In this document: positions 26,418 through 34,911 of the stretch, in pieces
Layout: each line of letters opens with the position of its first letter
Position numbering within the stretch: position 1 is the first letter of the stretch
Origin: VFBF01 sp033764865
GTDB taxonomy: Bacteria; Pseudomonadota; Alphaproteobacteria; Caulobacterales; Aquidulcibacteraceae
NCBI GenBank assembly: GCA_033764865.1
Contig: JANRIM010000025.1
Span: forward strand, 1-51,586
DNA: 51,586 nucleotides
Reading direction: 5' to 3'
Translations under genes and position numbers: made by a program
Notes under the pieces: generated by a model
Seen by the model: the letters and a program-made list of their open reading frames with translations, nothing else
Database searches by the model: none
Told to the model about the DNA's origin: nothing

Positions 26418-27635
26418 TCACCGCGCGGCATAGGCGCGGGGACGGGCGAAGTAAACGTCGATGGCGTCGGCCACCGCGGCCATGACCCGGCGCCGCTCGG
26501 CAGGGTCTTTCAGGCGCGCCTCGTCTTGCCCATTGGTCATGAATCCCAGCTCCACGAGCACGGCCGGCACGTCCGGCGCCAGGAGCACGAAGAAGCCCGC
26601 GCTGCGGTGCGTGTTGCGCAGCAGGGGCGACACCCCGCCGAGCTGGCCGATGAGGGCCTGCGCGAAATCCGCCGAACGGTTGGTCGTCTCCCGCTGGGCG
26701 AGGTCCAGCAGGATGCGGTGGACGGCGGGAGAGCGGGCCTCGTCGCCCAGGTCGATGTCCCAATCCTGCGCCTCCATCAGGCCGCGGGCGCGGGCCCCGC
26801 CCCGCTCGGAGAGCGTGTAAACCGAGGCCCCGCGGGCGTTGCGGTTCTCGTTGGCGTCGGCGTGCAGGGAGATGAAGAGATCGGCCCGCTGGTCGCGCGC
26901 GATCCGCAGGCGCTCCTCCAGCGGCAGGAACACGTCCCCCTCGCGGGTGAGCACCACGCGGTAGCCGCCCCGCGCCTCCAGCTCCTCGCGCAGGCGCAGC
27001 GCGGCGGCCAGCACGATGGCCTTCTCACGCCCCCCGTGGGCGCCCAGCGCCCCGGGATCGTGGCCGCCATGGCCGGCGTCGATGACGACCGTGCGCAGCG
27101 CCGCCGACCGGGCGACGGCGCGGGCCCCGGCGCCGGGCCGCACGGGCAACGCGAGGTCCTCCCCCGCCGGAGGGCGCGCCTCCAGGGGCGGCGGCGGCGC
27201 GTCGCCCAAGGCTTTGCCGGCGGCGTCCGGCGCGGAGAGGACGAAAACCAGCCGGTTGGACGCCCTGGCGGCGGGCTGGGCGGTCACCGCGGCAGCCCCG
27301 TTGAGATCGAACACCAGCCGGGCGGTCCCCCCCGGCCGGGCGCCGTGGCGGACGGCCCGCACCAGCCCGCCGCAGGGCGGCGGGGCCGCAAAACCGACCC
27401 GCGCCCCGGCGACGTCGACCACCAGCCGGTCGGGACCTGTCAGCAGGAAATGGCGCGCCGGCGCGGGGCGATCCAGCGTCACCGTGATCCGCACCGCGCC
27501 GTCGGCCAGCGGCTGCACGGCCGCGCCCCGCACGACCGCGGGCGCGCCCGCCTGCGCAGGGCCGGCGGCGTCCGGGGCGACGAGAAGGAAAACCGTCGCC
27601 GCGAGAGGGAAAATTAACCGAGACATGATGGCCAT
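26418..27635 (-). CDS. amiC: N-acetylmuramoyl-L-alanine amidase with AMIN domain
   Basis: 405 residues. A signal peptide ends about PAQA (residues 26-29); an AMIN domain (about 31-130) and a Pro-rich linker precede an Amidase_3 catalytic domain (about 180-400). Zinc ligands fit His189 in DAGHGG, a Glu in GGREKAIV, and a His in SLHADAN; Glu in LVELGFM is the likely catalytic residue. It removes stem peptides from MurNAc, mainly at cell division. The start is ATG 27635 or ATG 27626; neither has a clear ribosome site. GTTAGAAC (27659-27652) upstream resembles the Caulobacter-type -10. The symbol is by resemblance. Confidence 0.92.
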   Translation of the reverse strand: MAIMSRLIFPLAATVFLLVAPDAAGPAQAGAPAVVRGAAVQPLADGAVRITVTLDRPAPARHFLLTGPDRLVVDVAGARVGFAAPPPCGGLVRAVRHGARPGGTARLVFDLNGAAAVTAQPAARASNRLVFVLSAPDAAGKALGDAPPPPLEARPPAGEDLALPVRPGAGARAVARSAALRTVVIDAGHGGHDPGALGAHGGREKAIVLAAALRLREELEARGGYRVVLTREGDVFLPLEERLRIARDQRADLFISLHADANENRNARGASVYTLSERGGARARGLMEAQDWDIDLGDEARSPAVHRILLDLAQRETTNRSADFAQALIGQLGGVSPLLRNTHRSAGFFVLLAPDVPAVLVELGFMTNGQDEARLKDPAERRRVMAAVADAIDVYFARPRAYAAR

Positions 27636-28067
27636 GGGTGCAGATCGCGTTCTAACCCGGACGCGATTGCAGAAGTCTTGACCGGGGCTGACTTTTCTTC
27701 GGTTGGGAAATGATGCAGATTACCCAAACGGTCCTCCGCGACCGCTGAGTCGGGCCTGTCGCCGCCGAGAAACGGGCCGGCGTCGCCCGCCTCCCCCTGC
27801 TTTCCCCTGGGCGGCCACCCCTATCCCAAGCGCCGCCGAGAGAGAGTATCGCCGGTCGCCGTCCTCCCGGACTGGCCGACCATGACACGGAGCACGGCCC
27901 CTTGCGCAGCTTGCCGTCCCCGCACCGCGATGTCCGGCCCGTCCGGCGTCCCGTGCGCGACGGCGTCTGCCGGCGGCCCGCCCCCCACCCCCTATCGCGG
28001 CGTCCCGGGTCGATGCGCCAACTGCGCCCGCCCGTCCGGAAGATCGCCGCTCACGGAGCTGCGCCCC
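27636..28067. other. 432-base divergent region between amidase and rne
   Basis: No gene seen. It must carry promoters for both directions. A -10-like GTTAGAAC lies close to the amidase start, and TTGACC at 27677-27682 is a possible -35 toward rne, but no good -10 follows it. TTGGG and CCCAA arms (about 27703-27727) can form a weak hairpin. The last 250 bases are pyrimidine-rich and could be a long rne leader; RNase E leaders are autoregulatory in E. coli, but no matching structure was recognised. Confidence 0.4.
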
Positions 28068-30518
28068 ATGGCCAAGAGAATGTTGATCGACGCCGCCCAC
28101 CCCGAAGAAACCCGGGTGGTCGTGCTGGACGGTCACCGCGTTGACGACTTCGACTTCGAAACCCAGAACAAAAAACAACTTCGCGGGAACATCTACCTCG
28201 CCAAGGTGACGCGGGTTGAACCGTCGCTGCAGGCGGCGTTCGTGGAGTACGGCGGCAACCGCCACGGCTTCCTGGCCTTCGGCGAAATCCACCCCGACTA
28301 CTACTCCATCCCGGTCGCGGACCGGGAAGCCCTGAAGGCCGAGTTCGACGCCGTGGCCGGCGACGCCGACGCGGGCGACGACGATGAGGAGGGGGGCGAC
28401 GACGACGGCGAGATCGAGGAAAAGCGCCGCCGCATCCTCACCCGCCGCTACAAGATCCAGGAGGTGATCAAGCGCCGCCAGATCATGCTGATCCAGGTGG
28501 TCAAGGAAGAGCGCGGCAACAAGGGCGCGGCCCTCACCACCTACCTCTCGCTCGCCGGCCGCTACTGCGTGCTGATGCCCAACACCGGGCGCGGCGGCGG
28601 CATCTCCCGCAAGATCACCAACAGCGCCGACCGCAAGCGCCTGAAGAAGGTGGCGTCCGAACTCGACGTGCCGCAGGGCATGGGCCTGATCGTGCGCACC
28701 GCCGGCGCCAAGCGCACCAAGACGGAGATCAAGCGGGACTACGAGTATCTCTCCCGCGCGTGGGAAACCATCCGCGACAAGACGATGAGTTCGGTGGCGC
28801 CGGCGCTGATCTACGAGGAATCGAGCCTCGTGAAGCGCGCCATCCGCGACCTCTACGACAAGGACGTGGAGGACATCCACGTGGAGGGTGAGGCCGCCTT
28901 CAAGGAGGCCAAGGACTTCATCCGCATGCTGATGCCCAGCCATGCGAAGAAGGTCCACCTCTACAAGGAGCCCACGCCGATCTTCACCGGCCATGGCGTC
29001 GAACGCCAGCTGGAGACGATCTACAGCCCCGCAGTGACGCTGCGGTCGGGCGGCTACATCGTCATCAACCAGACCGAGGCGCTCGTCTCGATCGACGTCA
29101 ACTCCGGCCGCTCGACCCGCGAACGCAACATCGAGCAGACGGCGCTCAAGACCAACATGGAGGCGGCCGAGGAAGCCGCCCGCCAGATGCGCCTGCGCGA
29201 TCTCGCCGGCCTGATCGTCATCGACTTCATCGACATGGATGAAGCCAAGAACGACCGCATGGTCGAAAAGAAGATGAAGGACGCGCTGCGCTTTGACCGG
29301 GCGCGCGTCCAGATGGGCAAGATCTCCGGCTTCGGGCTGCTGGAGCTGTCGCGCCAACGCCGCCGCACGGGCATCCTGGAAGGCAGCTCCCACGTATGCC
29401 CGATGTGCTCGGGTCTTGGGCGTGTGCGCTCTGTGGAATCGAGCGCGCTTCACCTGTTGCGTGTGCTGGACGAGGAGGCCCTGCGCCGCGGGGCCAGCGA
29501 ACTGGAGGCCCGCGCGCCGACGGACGTGGCGATCTACCTGCTCAACGAGAAGCGCGCCGCGCTCGCCGCCATCGAGGACAACCGCAACGTCCGGGTGCGG
29601 GTGTCGGCGTCCACCACGCTCATGGCGCCCGATTTCGAGATCATCGCCACCGGCCAGCGCGAGCTCGATCCCGACGCCGACGCCGAGGCGATGGAGCGGC
29701 CCCGTCGCGACCGCGAGGAGCGCTTCCGCAACGATCGCCAGCGCCCGCGGTACGTCGCGCCGGAGGTTGAGGCCGACGGCGTGGACGACGACGTCGCCGA
29801 AGACGTGGAAGACGCGGACCCAGCCGAGGAACGGCGCCCTGAGCGCGGCGCGGGCGGCGAGAGCGACGGCGACGCCTCGCGACGGCGCCGGCGCGGACGC
29901 CGGGGCGGCAAGAAGCGCCGCGAGGGCGAAGGTCCGTCGCTGGGCGCCGAGGGCGACGGCGACGCCGCCGCCGAGCTCCCGCGCAGCCTGGAATCCCGCG
30001 AGCCGCGGGGCGACGGCGAACGGGGACCGCGGCGCAAACGCCGGCGGCGCGGCCGCGGGCGTCGACCGTTCGAGATTGACGGGGGCGAGAACCTCGACCT
30101 GATCGCCACCGATCCCGTGCTGTTCGGCGCGGCGGCGGCGGCGGAGACGACGCCTGAAGCCACGGGCGTCGACGTCGCCGGGCCCGCGGCTCCGGTCGGG
30201 GGCGACGATCCCGCCCCGGCGCGCGCCGAGCGGGCCCCTGCCCGGCGCCGGGCGCCGCGGGTGGCCGCGGCGGATGTTCCGGAGCTCGTCGCGGAGGCCG
30301 ACGATCCCGCTGCATCGATGGCGCCGCCGCTGACGCCCGCATCGGCGCCGGAGGGCGTCGCGCCGCCGGCCCCGAGCCCCACGGCAGACCCCGCGCCCGC
30401 GCCTGGCCAGGCGGCGAGCCTTGTGGCCCCGGACCCCGCGCCCGATCCCTACGAGCCCGACCTGGAGCGGCGCGAGAAGTTCTTCGCGCGGCTCAGCAAG
30501 TGGGGCAAAAAGGCCTGA
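28068..30518 (+). CDS. rne: Ribonuclease E
   Basis: 816 residues from the ATG at 28068 (GGAG about 9 bases upstream). The S1 domain (about 37-160) is split by an acidic insert (98-119). Catalytic Asp343 (SIDVNSG) and Asp386 (VIDFIDMD) have the same 43-residue spacing as Asp303/Asp346 of E. coli. The zinc-link is Cys444/Cys447 in CPMCSG. The C-terminal third is disordered, with Arg-rich patches (SRRRRRGRRGGKKRR and PRRKRRRRGRGRR) for RNA and degradosome binding. It starts mRNA decay and rRNA/tRNA processing. A terminator follows the stop. Confidence 0.96.
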   Translation: MAKRMLIDAAHPEETRVVVLDGHRVDDFDFETQNKKQLRGNIYLAKVTRVEPSLQAAFVEYGGNRHGFLAFGEIHPDYYSIPVADREALKAEFDAVAGDADAGDDDEEGGDDDGEIEEKRRRILTRRYKIQEVIKRRQIMLIQVVKEERGNKGAALTTYLSLAGRYCVLMPNTGRGGGISRKITNSADRKRLKKVASELDVPQGMGLIVRTAGAKRTKTEIKRDYEYLSRAWETIRDKTMSSVAPALIYEESSLVKRAIRDLYDKDVEDIHVEGEAAFKEAKDFIRMLMPSHAKKVHLYKEPTPIFTGHGVERQLETIYSPAVTLRSGGYIVINQTEALVSIDVNSGRSTRERNIEQTALKTNMEAAEEAARQMRLRDLAGLIVIDFIDMDEAKNDRMVEKKMKDALRFDRARVQMGKISGFGLLELSRQRRRTGILEGSSHVCPMCSGLGRVRSVESSALHLLRVLDEEALRRGASELEARAPTDVAIYLLNEKRAALAAIEDNRNVRVRVSASTTLMAPDFEIIATGQRELDPDADAEAMERPRRDREERFRNDRQRPRYVAPEVEADGVDDDVAEDVEDADPAEERRPERGAGGESDGDASRRRRRGRRGGKKRREGEGPSLGAEGDGDAAAELPRSLESREPRGDGERGPRRKRRRRGRGRRPFEIDGGENLDLIATDPVLFGAAAAAETTPEATGVDVAGPAAPVGGDDPAPARAERAPARRRAPRVAAADVPELVAEADDPAASMAPPLTPASAPEGVAPPAPSPTADPAPAPGQAASLVAPDPAPDPYEPDLERREKFFARLSKWGKKA

Positions 30519-30533
30519 CGCCCGGCAGACAGG

Positions 30534-30569
30534 AAGGCTTTCGCGCTTGTGAGGCGCGAAGCCTTCTTT
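30534..30569 (+). terminator. Candidate terminator after rne
   Basis: AAGGCTTTCGCGC (30534-30546) pairs with GCGCGAAGCCTT (30554-30565), 12 bp with one bulged T and a 7-base loop, followed by CTTTG. The short T-run makes it a moderate intrinsic terminator. It lies between rne and the M48 peptidase gene. Confidence 0.65.
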
Positions 30570-30629
30570 GGGCCGCAATGCCGCGACAATCGGAAATCGC
30601 GCGAACGACACGCCGTTCGAGGAGACGTC

Positions 30630-32003
30630 ATGCCGACGAAACGCCGTGACACGAAACGCCCTGGCCTGAAGACGTTGGCCGCCGCCGCCGTCGCCGCGCT
30701 CATGGCCATGGCCGCGCCAGCCCACGCGCTCACCGTCATCCGCGACGCCGAGATCGAGGAGGTGCTGCGCAGCTACACCGACCCCATCTTCAAGGCCGCC
30801 AACCTGGAGCCCTCCGAGATCGAGGTGATCCTGATCCAGGACACCTCCATCAACGCGTTCGTGACCAACTCCCGCACCATGTTCGTGCACACGGGGCTGA
30901 TCACGGCCGCGGCCAACCCCAACGAGATCAAGGGCGTGCTGGCGCACGAGACGGGCCACCTTGCGGGCGGCCACGTGCTGCGCTCCCGCCAGGCCGCAGC
31001 CAACGCCATGCGCCCCGCCTTCATCTCCATCGGCCTCGGCATCCTTGCGGTGGCCGCCGGCGCGCCGGGCGCGGGCGCGGCGCTCATCGCGGGCTCCCAG
31101 CAGTTCGCGATGGCGGACTACGTGCAGTTCTCCCAGGCCCAGGAATCGCAGGCCGACCAGGCCGCCATCACCTATCTGGAGGCCTCCGGACAGTCCGGCG
31201 AAGGGCTTGTGACCTTCGCCAGCCGGCAGTTCCGCTACAACGAGATGCGGTCCGCCCAGCGGATCCCTCCGTGGATGCGCACGCACCCGCTGTGGTCCGA
31301 CCGGATCCAGGCGTTGCGCAACCGCGTGGAGCGCAGCGAGCACGTGGCCGTGACCGACAGCCCCGCAGACCTCGCCGAGCTGAAGCTGATCCAGGCCAAA
31401 CTCTTCGGCTACACCGAAAACGCCGGGCGCACGCTGCTGAAGTATCCCGAGACGGATGCGAGCGCCGCAGCGCGCTACGCCCGCGCGGTGGCCGCGATGC
31501 GCGCGTCGGATTTCGCCAAGGCCGACGCGAACGCGGAATCCCTGCGACGTGAATTCCCGGACAACCCCTACTACCACGAGCTCGCCGGCGAGATCCTGCT
31601 GACCAGCAATCGCCTGCCTGAGGCGGCGGCGGCGCACCGGCGCGCGCTTGAGCTCAAGCCGCGCAACGCGCTGCTGCAGATCAACCTCGCCCGCGCATTG
31701 CTGGCCCAGGGCGCCGCCCACACCGACGAGGCGGTGCGGCTGTTGCAGGCCGCGACGGCGACCGAACCCGACAACGCCACCGCGTGGTACGAACTTGCGC
31801 GCGCGCACGACAGCCGCGGCGAAGAAGGGCTGGCGCGCCTGGCCTCCGCCGAACTGCGCTTCTCCATCGGAGACTGGCCGGCGGCGCGCAGCTTCGCCGA
31901 GCGCGCCAAGGAACGCCTCGAACGGGGCACGATCTCCTATCAGCGGGCGCTCGACATCGCCACGATCGCCGAGACGCGGGTGCGGGAGGGCCGCCGCGGC
32001 TGA
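30630..32003 (+). CDS. Periplasmic M48 metallopeptidase with TPR repeats (BepA-like)
   Basis: 457 residues. A signal peptide ends about AHA-LT. The M48 domain has HETGH (106-110) and a downstream Glu in QESQADQAAITYL as third zinc ligand; a hydrophobic Ala/Gly-rich stretch separates them. The C-terminal half (about 255-445) holds TPR-like helices, for example AAAHRRALELKPRNALLQIN. BepA-type proteins check assembly of outer-membrane proteins and degrade stalled ones, which is inferred here. GGAG lies 6 bases upstream of the ATG. The order rne, M48, DsbA-like is common in alphaproteobacteria. Confidence 0.9.
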   Translation: MPTKRRDTKRPGLKTLAAAAVAALMAMAAPAHALTVIRDAEIEEVLRSYTDPIFKAANLEPSEIEVILIQDTSINAFVTNSRTMFVHTGLITAAANPNEIKGVLAHETGHLAGGHVLRSRQAAANAMRPAFISIGLGILAVAAGAPGAGAALIAGSQQFAMADYVQFSQAQESQADQAAITYLEASGQSGEGLVTFASRQFRYNEMRSAQRIPPWMRTHPLWSDRIQALRNRVERSEHVAVTDSPADLAELKLIQAKLFGYTENAGRTLLKYPETDASAAARYARAVAAMRASDFAKADANAESLRREFPDNPYYHELAGEILLTSNRLPEAAAAHRRALELKPRNALLQINLARALLAQGAAHTDEAVRLLQAATATEPDNATAWYELARAHDSRGEEGLARLASAELRFSIGDWPAARSFAERAKERLERGTISYQRALDIATIAETRVREGRRG

Positions 32004-32124
32004 TCGGGCCCGTTCCGTCCGCGGGGCCGGCCTGCCGGTGGAAAGGTGTTGCGCGGGCCCCGAAAGCTGCGCAAGACGCGGCCTGACCTCACCCCTTGCC
32101 CTCCCCCATGCCCGGACCCTCCCG

Positions 32125-32856
32125 ATGATAAGCCGGATCCTCGGCGGCCTTGCGGTCGCCGCCGCCCTCGCACTCGCCTGCCCCGCCGCCGCGCGCGCGC
32201 AGGCCCAGCCCGCGCTCACGCCCGCGCAGAAGGAGGAAGTGCGCGCGCTGGTCCGCGACTACATCAAGCAGAACCCCGAGGTGGTGCAGGAAGCGCTCGA
32301 CGAGCTGCAACGTCGCAAGGACGCTGCCCTCCAGAAGCGGCTGGAATCCGACGGCCGCGACTTCTCGCTGGGCCCGCGCAACGCGCCGGTGACCATCGTG
32401 GAGTTTTTCGACTACCGCTGCCCGTACTGCCACACCGCCATGGACTGGGTGTTCGAGACGCTGAGGCGCAATCCGCAGACGGTGCGCGTGATTTTCAAGG
32501 AATTCCCCGTGCTGGGCGATCCTTCGGTGGAGGCCTCGCGCGCGGCGGTCGCCTCCATCCGGCAGGGCAAGTACCCCGTGTTCCACCGCGCGCTCATGGG
32601 CTTCCGCGGCGACCTGACGTCGGCGCAGATCGACGCCATTGCGCGACGCGCGGGCGTCGACGTGGCGCGCATGCGCCGCGACATGGGCGAGGTCGCGGTG
32701 TTCAACCACCTGCGCGCCAACCATGAGGTGGCGGCCGAAGCGGGAATCCAGGGCACGCCCGCCTTCATGATCAACGGCAAGTGGGTGCGCGGCTGGGACG
32801 CGGCCGAAGCGGATCGCCTGCTCGCCGAAGCGCTGAAAACCGCGCGCCGCCGCTAG
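32125..32856 (+). CDS. Periplasmic DsbA-family thiol oxidoreductase
   Basis: 243 residues. A signal peptide (about 1-25, ending ARA-QA) is followed by a helical N-terminal segment (about 31-75) and a thioredoxin fold with Cys99-Pro-Tyr-Cys102 in DYRCPYCH; the cis-Pro loop is GIQGTPAF. The extra N-terminal helices resemble ScsC/BdbD-type proteins and could drive oligomerisation. It oxidises or isomerises disulfides in exported proteins. The start ATG is at 32125. It ends directly against the convergent thiG stop, and its upstream neighbour is the M48 peptidase gene. Confidence 0.9.
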   Translation: MISRILGGLAVAAALALACPAAARAQAQPALTPAQKEEVRALVRDYIKQNPEVVQEALDELQRRKDAALQKRLESDGRDFSLGPRNAPVTIVEFFDYRCPYCHTAMDWVFETLRRNPQTVRVIFKEFPVLGDPSVEASRAAVASIRQGKYPVFHRALMGFRGDLTSAQIDAIARRAGVDVARMRRDMGEVAVFNHLRANHEVAAEAGIQGTPAFMINGKWVRGWDAAEADRLLAEALKTARRR

Positions 32857-33648
32857 CTAGATCAAACCGGCCAGCGGGCTGGACGGATCGGCGTAGCGCT
32901 TCCTGGCCATGCGGCCCGCCAGATAGGCTTCACGCCCCGCGATCACCGCATGCTTCATGGCCCGCGCCATGCGCACGGGGTCGCGCGCCTCCGCAATCGC
33001 CGTATTCATCAACACGCCGTCGCAACCCAGCTCCATCGCGATGGCCGCGTCCGAGGCGGTGCCCACGCCCGCGTCCACGATCACCGGCACCCGCGCCTGC
33101 TCCACGATCAGCCGGATGTTCACCGGGTTCTGGATCCCCAGCCCCGACCCGATCAGCGAGCCGAGCGGCATGATCGCCGCGCAGCCGACATCCTCCAGCT
33201 TTCGGGCGTAGACGGGATCGTCCGAGCAGTAGACCATCACCTGGAACCCGTCGGCGATCAGCGCTTTGGCGGCCGTGAGCGTCTCCTCCATTTCGGGATA
33301 GAGCGTCTTCTGGTCCGCCAGCACTTCAAGCTTCACCAACGTCCAGCCGCCCGCCTCACGCGCCAACCGCAGCGTGCGCACGGCGTCGTCGGCGGTGAAG
33401 CAGCCGGCGGTGTTGGGCAGGTAGGTCACCTTGCGCGGGTCTATGAAATCCACGAGCCGCGGCTGTGACGGATCGGACAGGTTCACCCGCCGGAGCGCCA
33501 CCGTCACCATGTCGGCCCCGCTGGCCTCGAGCGCGGCGGCGTTCTCCGCGTAGGACTTGTACTTGCCGGTGCCCACGATGAGCCGCGACGAGAACGTCCG
33601 CCCCGCCACCACGAGCGGGGTGTCCAGCGCAGCGGCGGCGCCATCCAT
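32857..33648 (-). CDS. thiG: Thiazole synthase
   Basis: 263 residues, normal length. It forms the thiazole phosphate of thiamine from deoxyxylulose phosphate, dehydroglycine and ThiS-thiocarboxylate. SSRLIVGTGKYKSY near the N-terminus, TLVKLEVLAD with the likely Schiff-base Lys, and VPVIVDAGVGTASDAAIAMELG are family signatures. The ATG overlaps the thiS stop (ATGA). Other thi genes (thiC, thiE, thiO or thiH) are not in the window, so the pathway must be completed elsewhere. Confidence 0.96.
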   Translation of the reverse strand: MDGAAAALDTPLVVAGRTFSSRLIVGTGKYKSYAENAAALEASGADMVTVALRRVNLSDPSQPRLVDFIDPRKVTYLPNTAGCFTADDAVRTLRLAREAGGWTLVKLEVLADQKTLYPEMEETLTAAKALIADGFQVMVYCSDDPVYARKLEDVGCAAIMPLGSLIGSGLGIQNPVNIRLIVEQARVPVIVDAGVGTASDAAIAMELGCDGVLMNTAIAEARDPVRMARAMKHAVIAGREAYLAGRMARKRYADPSSPLAGLI

Positions 33649-33848
33649 CAGCCGCCCCCGACGAACTGGACGATTTCGAGCGCGTCGTCGGGGCGCAGCG
33701 GCGTGCGGTCGTAGGCGCTCTTGGGGACGATGGCGCGGTTGCGCTCCACGGCGACCTTGCGCGAATCGATCCCCAGCGAGGCGAGCAGCGTCTGCACGGT
33801 CGCGTCCGGAGCGGTTTCCCGCACTTCGCCGTTGACCGTGACCTGCAA
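33648..33848 (-). CDS. thiS: Sulfur carrier protein ThiS
   Basis: 66 residues with a ubiquitin-like fold. It ends VGGG, the C-terminal Gly-Gly that is adenylated and thiocarboxylated to donate sulfur to ThiG. The start codon is TTG at 33848, supported by a strong AGGAGG 5 bases upstream; no ATG or GTG is available near the conserved start. The stop overlaps thiG by one base. No thiamine riboswitch was recognised in the about 110 bases up to the divergent aroQ gene. Confidence 0.93.
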   Translation of the reverse strand: MQVTVNGEVRETAPDATVQTLLASLGIDSRKVAVERNRAIVPKSAYDRTPLRPDDALEIVQFVGGG

Positions 33849-33957
33849 AAGCGCCTCCTATCGCGCCCGACATAGGGGGGGCCGGGCGGCGACGCAACGG
33901 CTCCCTCCGTGTTGTAGCGCACCGCCCCACGCCCCGTTTCCTGCCCCTGGACCGTCC

Positions 33958-34416
33958 ATGCCCGCCGGCGATCAGCCCAAGCCCGTCTTCATCCTGAACG
34001 GCCCGAACCTGAACCTCCTGGGTACGCGGGAGCCCGACATCTACGGGCGGGCCACGCTGGCCGACGTCGAGGCCGCATGCACGGCGCACGCCGCCGCCCT
34101 CGGGCTCACCGTCACATTCCGGCAGACCAACCTTGAAGGCGTGCTGGTGGACTGGCTGCACGAAGCGCGTGACAACGCCAGCGCGGTCGTGCTCAACGCC
34201 GCCGCCTACACGCACACCTCCGTCGCCCTGCACGACGCGATCAAGACCTTGTCCATCCCCGTGATCGAAGTTCATCTCAGCAACCCGGCCGCCCGCGAGC
34301 CTTTCCGGCACGTGTCGTTGGTCGCGCCCGTGGCGCGGGGGTCGATCTCGGGGTTCGGCCAGACCAGCTACATCCTTGCCCTGGAAGCGGCGCGGCGCCT
34401 GGCAGGCGTCGGCTGA
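33958..34416 (+). CDS. aroQ: Type II 3-dehydroquinate dehydratase
   Basis: 152 residues, typical for the dodecameric type II enzyme, which converts 3-dehydroquinate to 3-dehydroshikimate in the shikimate pathway. GPNLNLLGTREPDIYG (15-30) carries catalytic Arg24 and Tyr29. NAAAYTHTSVAL and EVHLSNPAAREPFRH, with a catalytic His, follow. The stop TGA overlaps an upstream ATG of the accB frame. It is first in an aroQ-accB-accC run, a widespread gene order. Confidence 0.95.
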   Translation: MPAGDQPKPVFILNGPNLNLLGTREPDIYGRATLADVEAACTAHAAALGLTVTFRQTNLEGVLVDWLHEARDNASAVVLNAAAYTHTSVALHDAIKTLSIPVIEVHLSNPAAREPFRHVSLVAPVARGSISGFGQTSYILALEAARRLAGVG

Positions 34417-34433
34417 TGCGGAGACAGAAGTCC

Positions 34434-34907
34434 ATGAGTGACAAGAAGACGCCCGGCGGTATCGACACCGATCTAGTGCGCGATCTGGCCAAGGTGCTCG
34501 CCGAGCAGGGCCTGACGGAGATCGAGGTCGAGCATGGCGAACTGCGCCTGCGACTGGCGCGCACCGTGCAGGCGGCGCCCGCGCCGGCCGCCTATGCGCC
34601 TGCCCCTGCGGCCGCCGCGCCAGCCCAGGCCCCCGCGCCCGCTGCGCCGACGGCGAAGGACTACCGGACCGATCCGCGCGCGGTGGTCTCACCCATGGTG
34701 GGCACCGCCTACCTCTCGCCGGAGCCGGGCTCTGCGGTGTTCGTCAAGGTCGGCGACACCGTGACCGAGGGCCAGACCCTGCTCATCGTGGAGGCCATGA
34801 AGACGTTCAACCCCATCGCCGCCCCGCGCGCCGGCAAGGTCGTGCAGCTCATCGTCGCCGACGCGCAGCCCGTCGAATACGGCGAGCCGCTCCTGCTCCT
34901 CGAATAG
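34434..34907 (+). CDS. accB: Biotin carboxyl carrier protein of acetyl-CoA carboxylase
   Basis: 157 residues from the ATG at 34434, which gives the usual short N-terminus before LVRDLAKVLAEQGLTEIEVE; an ATG at 34416 overlapping the aroQ stop is less likely. An Ala/Pro-rich linker (about 46-76) joins the N-terminal part to the biotinyl domain, with biotinylated Lys123 in VEAMKTFN. It carries carboxybiotin between AccC and the AccAD transferase at the first step of fatty acid synthesis. It is 4 bases from accC. Confidence 0.96.
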   Translation: MSDKKTPGGIDTDLVRDLAKVLAEQGLTEIEVEHGELRLRLARTVQAAPAPAAYAPAPAAAAPAQAPAPAAPTAKDYRTDPRAVVSPMVGTAYLSPEPGSAVFVKVGDTVTEGQTLLIVEAMKTFNPIAAPRAGKVVQLIVADAQPVEYGEPLLLLE

Positions 34908-34911
34908 CCCG

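Noticed and set aside
27882..28067. Upstream in-frame extension of rne
   Set aside because: Low-complexity Pro/Arg sequence with no family match; the ATG at 28068 has a ribosome site and the normal MAKRMLIDA start.
33849..33957. Thiamine riboswitch before thiS
   Set aside because: None of the conserved CTGAGA or ACCTGA segments were found on the minus strand.
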